DNA from: Oscillospiraceae bacterium
Lineage (GTDB): Bacteria > Bacillota > Clostridia > Oscillospirales > Ruminococcaceae
Length of the DNA: 5,280 bases
NCBI GenBank assembly: GCA_900768675.1
Contig: CAAGDT010000038.1
Location: 1 to 5,280, forward strand
Direction of reading: 5' to 3'
Position numbers and translations under genes: made by a program. Below the pieces are notes generated by a model that was not told the DNA's origin, did no database searches, and was given only the letters and a program-made list of their open reading frames with translations. Of the stretch, positions 1 through 3,889 are shown one piece after another. Each line of letters opens with the position of its first letter. Positions within the stretch are counted from its first letter, which is position 1.

Positions 1-71
1 CGATAGCGGTGCCGGATTTTTGCAAAGATTTCCTGAGTTTAAATGGTTATTAGTATTAGTCAATAAAAAAC
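1..71. other. Window edge with no assignable gene
   Basis: No gene can be supported here. On the plus strand one frame is open from 3 to a TAG at 51-53, giving 16 residues ending LSLNGY. This could be the tail of a gene that begins outside the window, but the stretch is too short to test. Another plus frame stays open to 148 but runs through a terminator-like hairpin, so it is unlikely to be coding. Confidence 0.25.
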
Positions 72-96
72 AAGCCCGTTCAAAAAGAACAGGCTT
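65..96 (-). terminator. Rho-independent terminator, minus strand (distal)
   Basis: AAGCCCGTTC at 72-81 pairs with GAACAGGCTT at 87-96, with one C/A mismatch and an AAAAA loop. The A-run at 65-70 reads as a T-run after the hairpin on the minus strand, so the arrangement suits minus-strand transcription. It is the third such hairpin downstream of the tRNA-Arg gene. Confidence 0.55.
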
Positions 97-139
97 TCGC
101 AGTATTGAACAGAACAAATCTGTCAAGGTGTATCAAAAC

Positions 140-171
140 AAAAAATAAAGCCCGATTTGCAATCGAGCTTT
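140..171 (-). terminator. Rho-independent terminator, possibly bidirectional
   Basis: AAAGCCCGATT at 147-157 pairs with AATCGAGCTTT at 161-171 (10 of 11 pairs, loop TGC). On the minus strand it is followed by a T-rich tract (complement of 141-146). On the plus strand it ends in five Ts at 169-173, so it may act both ways. It lies just beyond the duplicated tRNA end at 193-214, as the hairpin at 266-298 lies just beyond the intact tRNA. Confidence 0.6.
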
Positions 172-177
172 TTGAGT

Positions 178-192
178 GCCGAGGTACTCGGC
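178..192. repeat. Small perfect hairpin
   Basis: GCCGAG at 178-183 pairs with CTCGGC at 187-192 around a GTA loop. It abuts the duplicated tRNA 3' end that starts at 193. GTGCC at 176-180 can alternatively pair with GGCAC at 194-198, so two mutually exclusive folds are possible. It has no T-run and is not a terminator by itself. Confidence 0.5.
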
Positions 193-257
193 TGGCACGC
201 CAAGAGGGATTCGACGGCTGCGCCTAACCCTTGGGGGTTCGACTGTCCAAGGCGTGT
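193..257 (-). repeat. Duplicated tRNA-Arg 3' end (att-like or tRNA remnant)
   Basis: Positions 193-214 are identical over 22 bases to 303-324, the last 22 nt of the tRNA-Arg gene, and the match ends exactly at its CCA terminus. The copies are direct repeats 110 bp apart. Beyond 214 the similarity stops: there is no anticodon arm, so this is not a working tRNA. The minus-strand sequence still closes on itself, with CACGCC pairing with GGCGTG, an inner AACCC/GGGTT hairpin and a GGC-GCA-GCC hairpin, so it forms a compact tRNA-sized fold of about 65 nt. It could be a leftover attachment site of an element that used this tRNA, a decayed tandem tRNA copy, or a copied repeat. No integrase is seen in the window. 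Confidence 0.6.
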
Positions 258-260
258 AAC

Positions 261-298
261 AAAAAAATCGCCTTCCCCACGTTGTGGGAAAGGCGATT
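261..298 (-). terminator. Strong terminator of the tRNA-Arg gene
   Basis: AATCGCCTTCCCCAC at 266-280 pairs with GTGGGAAAGGCGATT at 284-298 around a GTT loop, 14 of 15 positions paired (one C/A mismatch). The A-run at 261-267 gives a run of seven Ts on the minus strand. It starts five bases after the tRNA CCA end, which is where a tRNA terminator is expected. Confidence 0.85.
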
Positions 299-302
299 GT
301 TT

Positions 303-379
303 TGGCACGCCAAGAGGGATTCGAACCCCCGACCCTTTGGTTCGTAGCCAAATACTCTATCCAGCTGAGCTATTGGCGC
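303..379 (-). tRNA. tRNA-Arg (anticodon ACG)
   Basis: The minus strand folds as a complete 77-nt tRNA with encoded CCA (303-305). The acceptor stem is GCGCCAA with TTGGCGT (a G-U first pair), and the discriminator is G. The D arm is GCTC-AGCTGGATA-GAGT. The anticodon arm is TTTGG-CTACGAA-CCAAA, placing anticodon ACG at the complement of 343-345. The variable loop is GGGTC, and the T arm is GGGGG-TTCGAAT-CCCTC. In bacteria the A of ACG is normally converted to inosine by TadA, so this tRNA reads CGU, CGC and CGA. It is a single-gene unit with a consensus promoter (401-429) and a strong terminator (266-298). Its 3' end is duplicated at 193-214. Confidence 0.97.
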
Positions 380-400
380 GTGTCTGATTTTTACTAATTT

Positions 401-429
401 ATTATACACTAACAGCGCAGGTTTGTCAA
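401..429 (-). promoter_or_regulatory. Consensus sigma-A promoter for tRNA-Arg
   Basis: On the minus strand, TTGACA (complement of 424-429) is followed after exactly 17 bases by TATAAT (complement of 401-406). Both hexamers match consensus perfectly. Transcription would begin near 393-395, about 15 nt before the mature tRNA 5' end at 379. Confidence 0.9.
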
Positions 430-495
430 GACCTTTTTTCGCATTTTTGCGATTTTTCATTATTTTTGAATTTCCGGCAAAATTTCTCCGCAAAT

Positions 496-521
496 GTGAC
501 CTTTTGTCCCCCAATTTCGTT
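496..521 (+). promoter_or_regulatory. Candidate ECF-type autoregulatory promoter
   Basis: GTGACC at 496-501 is followed after 16 bases by CGTT at 518-521. This resembles the ECF sigma pattern (a GGAACY-like -35 and CGTC-like -10, about 16 bases apart) and lies upstream of an ECF sigma gene, where autoregulation is common. Transcription would start near 528-530, giving a leader of about 95 nt. No convincing sigma-A promoter was found between 430 and 584. The assignment rests on pattern and position only. Confidence 0.4.
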
Positions 522-623
522 TTTATATATGAAAAGACTTTTCGTAAGGTCATCTGAAAGCCATAGCTACTCAGAGACGACCGCGTGGAATTTGCGCAGA
601 CTCCTCAGAAGAACGGTGATACA

Positions 624-1109
624 ATGACAGAACAGGAATTTTCGCGGCTGGCGGGGCTTTACCGCCTCAGCGTCTACCGAGCCGCCTACTGCTACACAAA
701 AAACTCCGCAGACGCAGAGGATATAACCCAGGAAGCCTTTTTCAGGCTCTTTACCGCAGGAACAGAGTTTGAAACCGACGAAAAGGCAAAGGCGTGGCTT
801 ATAAGAACGGCGATAAACCGCTGCAAGGATTTGCGAAAATCCCTCCGCTATCGGCTTACGGTGCAGGAGGAGGAAACGGCGGGGGCGGTCTGCTCCGACG
901 AAAAAGCGGAGGACAGCCTTATGCCCCTGATAATGAAGCTTAAGCCGAAAAGCCGCTGCGTTCTGTATATGTATTACTACGAGGAATATTCCGTGAAGGA
1001 AATCGCAGGGCTGCTGGGCGAGAAAAAAACAACCGTAACCACCCGCCTTATGCGGGCAAGAAAGCAGCTTAAGGAGCTTCTTATAAAGGAGGGCTACTAT
1101 GAATTATAA
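624..1109 (+). CDS. ECF-type RNA polymerase sigma factor (sigma-70 family)
   Basis: Likely 161 residues, a usual length for a minimal ECF sigma factor that directs RNA polymerase to a small regulon. Region 2 covers about residues 5-72 and contains the core-binding/-10 segment DAEDITQEAFFRLF (30-43). Region 4 covers about 99-153, with the helix-turn-helix YSVKEIAGLLGEKKTTV followed by TTRLMRARKQLKELL. There is no region 1 or 3. I chose ATG 624 because GGTGAT (615-620) precedes it and the protein then begins MTEQEFSRL, typical for the family. A GTG at 585 would add 13 residues but lacks a clear ribosome binding site. The gene overlaps the membrane-protein gene behind it by 11 nt, the usual sigma/anti-sigma arrangement. 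The signal and regulon cannot be read from the sequence. Confidence 0.9.
   Translation: MTEQEFSRLAGLYRLSVYRAAYCYTKNSADAEDITQEAFFRLFTAGTEFETDEKAKAWLIRTAINRCKDLRKSLRYRLTVQEEETAGAVCSDEKAEDSLMPLIMKLKPKSRCVLYMYYYEEYSVKEIAGLLGEKKTTVTTRLMRARKQLKELLIKEGYYEL
1085..1093 (+). promoter_or_regulatory. Ribosome binding site inside the sigma gene
   Basis: AAAGGAGGG sits five bases before ATG 1099, inside the last codons of the sigma factor gene. This strong site fixes the start of the downstream gene and supports coupled translation of the pair. Confidence 0.85.
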
Positions 1110-2340
1110 AAAGCTTTTCAAAACCTCGTTTTCACGGATTATTCCGCCTACGGACATTGACAGCTTTGAAAGAAGCGTGCTTGAAAGGACGGAAAAAATG
1201 GAAAAGAGAAAAGTAAAACGCTTTAAAAAGCCTCTTGTGGCAGTAGTTACAGCTGCGGCGGCACTTGCTCTGGGCGTTACGGGCGCTGCGGCGGCGGGGC
1301 TTATCGACTTCGGCGAAATTTTCGGCGGACATATTAAAACCGACAAAGGGTACAGCGCAAACGAGCTTCTTACCTGTGGGCAGGACATTAAGTGGACGGT
1401 TTCGGACGAGGACTACGCAATTGAGGTTAAGGGAATTGCAGGCTCGGAAAGGGACGTAATGGTAAGCTTCGAGATAGTAAGAAAGGACGGAAAGCCTGTT
1501 TCCGACTTTATGCAGAAGCTGCCCGAGGACGGGATTCTGGAGAGTATGGACTGCTGCGGAAATCTTTACGACGGCAAAGAACGGACTTACTCCATTAAGG
1601 ACGTAAAGAGCTATACCTGGAGTCCCGAAATAAGACTTACCGACGAGGGAAATATCTCGGTTTACGACCGCATAACCGCCGAAGAACCCATAAGCGGCTA
1701 TCTCGTTCAGCACAGCGGTACAAATTTCTACCCGAAAAAGGATATGGACGAGTTCAGAAGAATGGAGATTGAGGCTGACATAGACCGCTTTGAAGAAAGG
1801 GTTGCCGACGACGGAACAACCTATCTGGTTTCGGACGCTCCGCCAAGCAAATCCGTATCTCTTGATTACGACAGTATCCTTTGCTTAAGGCTTGACTGGA
1901 GTATCGGGTTTGTTTACAATCCCGGCGAAGCTGCCCTTGCTTCAAAGAGCATTTCGGATGAGGTTAAAACCGTAAGTATCGGATTTGTAAGCATAGATAA
2001 GGAAACCGAGGACAAGGAATATTTTACGCAGGACTGCACCGTAACAGAAAGCCATTTCAGCTGCACAGGCGGCAATATTATGCTGGCATTTGACTGCTCC
2101 GATGAAGCTTATGTTCACCTTAATACACAAAGCGGAGCAAACACGACAGCGCTTATCACCGCAGACGGAAGAGAAATCCCCGCCTATATCCAGCCCATTT
2201 ACGGCGAACACGATGGAACGACAGTGTATCAGATGAACGAGATACGCTACTCCGAAAGCATTATTGAAGACCTGACCGTTGTTGACATTCGTGAGGTTAC
2301 GGGAATTAAGATTAATGATATTGTTTATCCGCTTGAATAA
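1099..2340 (+). CDS. Putative membrane-anchored anti-sigma factor (DUF4179-like)
   Basis: 413 residues. Residues 1-44 form a basic cytoplasmic part (KLFKTSFSRI, then KMEKRKVKRFKK). Residues 45-69 are one hydrophobic, alanine-rich membrane segment (PLVAVVTAAAALALGV onward). Residues 70-413 form a large predicted extracytoplasmic domain rich in acidic residues and beta-prone segments, with cysteines at 93, 152, 153, 262, 313, 322 and 333. A short cytoplasmic tail before a single membrane helix, encoded in an 11-nt overlap directly behind an ECF sigma gene, is the usual design of an anti-sigma that holds its sigma at the membrane. The DUF4179 likeness (LIDFGEIFGG after the helix, then a strand-rich domain) is a recognition by eye. 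No zinc-binding HxxxCxxC motif is visible, so it is not a ZAS-type anti-sigma. It could instead be a sensor or envelope protein merely co-expressed with the sigma factor. Confidence 0.7.
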   Translation: MNYKKLFKTSFSRIIPPTDIDSFERSVLERTEKMEKRKVKRFKKPLVAVVTAAAALALGVTGAAAAGLIDFGEIFGGHIKTDKGYSANELLTCGQDIKWTVSDEDYAIEVKGIAGSERDVMVSFEIVRKDGKPVSDFMQKLPEDGILESMDCCGNLYDGKERTYSIKDVKSYTWSPEIRLTDEGNISVYDRITAEEPISGYLVQHSGTNFYPKKDMDEFRRMEIEADIDRFEERVADDGTTYLVSDAPPSKSVSLDYDSILCLRLDWSIGFVYNPGEAALASKSISDEVKTVSIGFVSIDKETEDKEYFTQDCTVTESHFSCTGGNIMLAFDCSDEAYVHLNTQSGANTTALITADGREIPAYIQPIYGEHDGTTVYQMNEIRYSESIIEDLTVVDIREVTGIKINDIVYPLE

Positions 2341-2346
2341 ATGTAT

Positions 2347-2371
2347 GCGCCCGCAGGTTTCCTACGGGCGC
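2347..2371 (+). repeat. GC-rich hairpin just after the sigma operon
   Basis: GCGCCCGCAGG at 2347-2357 pairs with CCTACGGGCGC at 2361-2371 around TTT, with one mismatch. It starts six bases after the anti-sigma stop codon. No T-run follows, so it is a poor intrinsic terminator. It may protect the mRNA 3' end or act with the larger palindrome behind it. Confidence 0.55.
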
Positions 2372-2372
2372 T

Positions 2373-2477
2373 CAGGCTGTCGAGAAACCGCCATCTGCGT
2401 CGGCAACCGCATAACGGCAGGCACAAAGCCTAGCCGTTATGCGGTTTTCTAGCATCTGACGGCTTCTCGCCACCCTG
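2373..2477. repeat. Long imperfect palindrome (REP/MITE-like or structured 3' RNA)
   Basis: The core is a perfect 14-bp stem, AACCGCATAACGGC (2405-2418) with GCCGTTATGCGGTT (2433-2446). Inside it AGGC and GCCT pair around ACAAA, with one bulged A. Outside, CGAGAA (2381-2386) pairs with TTCTCG (2464-2469), CCG (2388-2390) with CGG (2460-2462) and TGC (2396-2398) with GCA (2452-2454). A few more pairs extend to C2373-G2477. The core is followed on the plus strand by TTTTCT (2443-2448), so it may end the sigma operon transcript. The full length exceeds what a terminator needs. No transposase or clear target duplication is visible. Confidence 0.65.
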
Positions 2478-2540
2478 CCGGTTGCTTTTTCGGCAAGTTT
2501 TATGCACTTATACCGGTGCAAAATTAAGGCGGTTCAATTC

Positions 2541-2546
2541 TATAAT
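2541..2546 (+). promoter_or_regulatory. Possible -10 element for the XRE-type gene
   Basis: A perfect TATAAT lies 46 bases before the GTG start of the small regulator. The best -35 at suitable spacing is TGCAAA (2517-2522, 18-base spacer), a weak match. A TGCAC/GTGCA inverted repeat (2503-2520) overlaps that -35 and could be an operator, though this is speculative. Confidence 0.4.
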
Positions 2547-2592
2547 AAAATCAAAGGCAAATGCAATAAAAAACAGAAAGGTATTTGTATAA

Positions 2593-2823
2593 GTGAACAA
2601 AAATATAGAAACTAAGGTCGGCAGCAACATAAGAAGCCTGCGGGAAAAGCGGGGAATGACCCAGGAAGTTTTATCCGCAAGGCTTCAGGTGCTTGGCTGC
2701 GATATAACGAGAAGCGCAATCGCCAAAATCGAGGTTGGACAGCGACACTTATACCCCGACGAGATAATTCTTATAAAGCAGATTCTCGGCGTAAGCTATG
2801 ATGAGATTTTCGATTTGTCTTAG
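2593..2823 (+). CDS. Small XRE-family helix-turn-helix regulator
   Basis: 76 residues, essentially one Cro/C1-type DNA-binding domain with no extra ligand or dimerisation domain. Residues 9-20 form helix 1 (VGSNIRSLREKR). GMTQEVLSARL (21-31) is the scaffold helix, and ITRSAIAKIEVGQR (38-51) is the recognition-helix region with the typical SxIxKIExGxR pattern. The C-terminus, YPDEIILIKQILGVSYDEIF, matches the closing helices of the family. The start is GTG, with GAAAGG (2576-2581) 11 bases upstream, slightly far. The stop lies 17 bp from the stop of the convergent membrane-protein gene, with no terminator between, so the two transcripts probably overlap at their 3' ends. The target is unknown. 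It could be a stray phage- or element-derived repressor, or a regulator of its neighbour. Confidence 0.85.
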   Translation: MNKNIETKVGSNIRSLREKRGMTQEVLSARLQVLGCDITRSAIAKIEVGQRHLYPDEIILIKQILGVSYDEIFDLS

Positions 2824-2840
2824 GTGCAGTAAGCGGGGAT

Positions 2841-3344
2841 TTACGGCTGTTGCTGTTGTTCCTGCCGCTCCTGTTCCTCCTCCTTCTCCCCTCTCAGCGC
2901 AGCATGCTCCTTTGCCATTCTTCTCGCAAAGGCAATAACAAGCCTTACTATAAGGTGCAATCCCTCCTGTATGCAAAGAGTAAAAAAATAAACAACCCAT
3001 TGAAGCCCGCTGAGCCAAACGTTGTCCCATGGATTTAAGGCGTGGTAATAGTTTTCCACATAAAAGCTTATAAGATAAGGCAGCACAAAAGCGCACACCA
3101 CCGTAGCAGCTATAAAATATGCGGTGTTGCAGGCAAGGGCAAGCTGTCGGCTTATAAAGCGGTTTTCGAGGATTAAGAACAGAATCGGTACCGCCGTACC
3201 CAACAGAATTTCAAAAATCCAAGGAAAGCTATCGGACTGCACTAAAAACTCAAAAAGTCCCGTTAAAAACAGCAGAATAATCGGATAAACAAAGCCGAAT
3301 ACCCCGGACAGGACTACTTTTATGGGGGATTTCATCGGTTTCAT
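2841..3344 (-). CDS. Four-helix integral membrane protein, unknown function
   Basis: 167 residues; I do not recognise the family. There are four hydrophobic segments at about residues 10-35, 42-60, 68-96 and 109-138, then a hydrophilic, charged C-terminal tail (RRMAKEHAALRGEK followed by an acidic and glutamine-rich end, QEQQQQP). The positive residues at the start (MKPMK) and after the last helix favour both ends being cytoplasmic. No catalytic or transport motif is visible. Start ATG at 3344 is supported by AAAGGAG (complement of 3351-3357) six bases upstream and by a good promoter behind it. The tail is encoded by an impure CAG/CAA tract near 2844-2870 that could vary in length. The gene converges on the XRE-type regulator; nothing else in the sequence links their functions. 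Confidence 0.8.
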   Translation of the reverse strand: MKPMKSPIKVVLSGVFGFVYPIILLFLTGLFEFLVQSDSFPWIFEILLGTAVPILFLILENRFISRQLALACNTAYFIAATVVCAFVLPYLISFYVENYYHALNPWDNVWLSGLQWVVYFFTLCIQEGLHLIVRLVIAFARRMAKEHAALRGEKEEEQERQEQQQQP

Positions 3345-3377
3345 AGGCGGCTCCTTTCGATGCTATTTTCCAACCCT

Positions 3378-3406
3378 ATTGTAGCATATATTTCCGAAAA
3401 AGGCAA
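3378..3406 (-). promoter_or_regulatory. Extended -10 sigma-A promoter for the membrane protein gene
   Basis: On the minus strand TTGCCT (complement of 3401-3406) is followed after 17 bases by TACAAT (complement of 3378-3383), preceded by TGC, an extended -10 (TGnTACAAT). Transcription would start near 3371, giving a leader of about 27 nt that includes the ribosome binding site. Confidence 0.75.
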
Positions 3407-3562
3407 GGAATAAAATCCGCAATATCGAATATCACCATACTGCAAAAACAAAAGAATCAAAACGAAATAATCCTATTCGCTCTTTTATTTATGCAATTTT
3501 AACAGATAAATCCTGCAAAAACATTTCTTTTAGTCTCAAATGTTGATTTTGTCCGATTTGCG
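3407..3562. other. AT-rich spacer between divergent promoters
   Basis: No open frame with a plausible start and ribosome binding site was found on either strand, and no strong hairpin. It separates the minus-strand promoter at 3378-3406 from the plus-strand promoter at 3563-3591 and may hold regulator sites that I cannot identify. Confidence 0.5.
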
Positions 3563-3591
3563 TTGACAAAACCTTCCGGGGCGCTTATAAT
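3563..3591 (+). promoter_or_regulatory. Perfect sigma-A promoter for the leader and citrate synthase gene
   Basis: TTGACA (3563-3568), 17-base spacer, TATAAT (3586-3591), all consensus. Transcription would begin near 3598, giving a leader of about 290 nt before ATG 3890. The -10 hexamer overlaps the left arm of the outer inverted repeat of the first hairpin array (3589-3599). Cruciform extrusion or protein binding there could therefore affect promoter use. Confidence 0.88.
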
Positions 3592-3705
3592 TAGTGTGTA
3601 CTCGGTAACTGTCCGCAGGACAGTTACCGCCTCAAATCCTGAAAAACAGGCTTTGAGGAGGCGCAAAAGCGCACTTTGTGCGCTTTTGCACCGAACACAC
3701 TAATT
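3589..3705 (+). repeat. Cloverleaf-like hairpin array 1 (three hairpins inside an inverted repeat)
   Basis: The outer repeat AATTAGTGTGT (3589-3599) pairs perfectly with ACACACTAATT (3695-3705). It encloses three hairpins in sequence. CGGTAACTGTCC (3603-3614) pairs with GGACAGTTACCG (3618-3629), loop GCA, 12 bp perfect. CCTCAAATCCTG (3630-3641) pairs with CAGGCTTTGAGG (3647-3658), loop AAAAA, one mismatch. GCAAAAGCGCAC (3663-3674) pairs with GTGCGCTTTTGC (3678-3689), loop TTT, 12 bp perfect. The junction has only a few unpaired bases. In the third hairpin GCGCAC/GTGCGC followed by TTTT could act as an attenuator-like terminator. The outer arm overlaps the -10 box, so RNA started at about 3598 would contain the three hairpins but almost none of the closing stem. 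This favours a DNA-level element, or an RNA from further upstream. Confidence 0.8.
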
Positions 3706-3850
3706 GATGTCAAGCTCATTTCGTCCTGAAGGACGAACTAAAGTGTAAGGATTTTTATAAATAATTAAAAAATCCTTACACTTTAGTAACTTCTGATAGG
3801 CTTTTTTATAACGAATAAGCCTATCAGAAGTTAATGAGCAGACATTAATT
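3702..3850 (+). repeat. Cloverleaf-like hairpin array 2 in the citrate synthase leader
   Basis: An outer repeat AATTGATGTC (3702-3711) pairs with GACATTAATT (3841-3850), with one G-U pair. It is continued by GCTCATT (3714-3720) with AATGAGC (3833-3839). Inside are three hairpins. TTCGTCC (3720-3726) pairs with GGACGAA (3731-3737) around TGAA. A 20-bp perfect stem joins 3737-3756 to 3768-3787 (ACTAAAGTGTAAGG to CCTTACACTTTAGT at its base) with an 11-nt AT loop. A 16-bp perfect stem joins AACTTCTGATAGGCTT (3788-3803) to its complement at 3817-3832 with a 13-nt loop. Hairpins abut with no spacer and share single bases at their borders. The whole array lies within the predicted 5' untranslated region. 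I see no T-box or known riboswitch consensus. The AATT at 3702-3705 is shared with array 1. Confidence 0.8.
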
Positions 3851-3875
3851 GAATTAAAGAACAAATATAAACCCG

Positions 3876-3881
3876 AAAGGA
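3876..3881 (+). promoter_or_regulatory. Ribosome binding site of the citrate synthase gene
   Basis: AAAGGA ends eight bases before ATG 3890. It lies 26 bases beyond the end of hairpin array 2, so it is outside the arrays as drawn and probably accessible unless another fold pairs it. Confidence 0.8.
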
Positions 3882-3889
3882 ATACCGAA

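Noticed and set aside
157..387. Plus-strand open frame of 76 codons across the tRNA region
   Set aside because: It reads antisense through the tRNA-Arg gene and its terminator; the GIRTPDPLVRSQILYP-like peptide is a well-known translation artefact of tRNA antisense strands.
224..553. Minus-strand open frame of 109 codons over the tRNA
   Set aside because: It passes through the tRNA promoter and the tRNA itself (the APIAQLDRV...GRGFESLL peptide is a tRNA read-through artefact).
585..623. GTG start at 585 adding 13 residues to the sigma factor
   Set aside because: No recognisable ribosome binding site precedes it, the extra residues are not family-like, and ATG 624 has GGTGAT in front and a typical N-terminus.
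1132..1713. Long minus-strand open frame of 193 codons inside the anti-sigma gene
   Set aside because: It lies wholly opposite a well-supported gene, has no convincing ribosome binding site or recognisable domain, and reads as a codon-bias shadow.
3669..3689. Simple intrinsic terminator after the leader promoter
   Set aside because: GCGCAC/GTGCGC is followed by TTTT, but these Ts are themselves paired in a longer perfect stem and no further T-run follows, so efficient termination is doubtful; kept only as a possible attenuator.
3589..3850. CRISPR array or T-box leader explanation for the repeated hairpins
   Set aside because: The hairpins differ in sequence, so there is no direct repeat with spacers, and no T-box TGGNACC-type motif or specifier-loop layout is visible.
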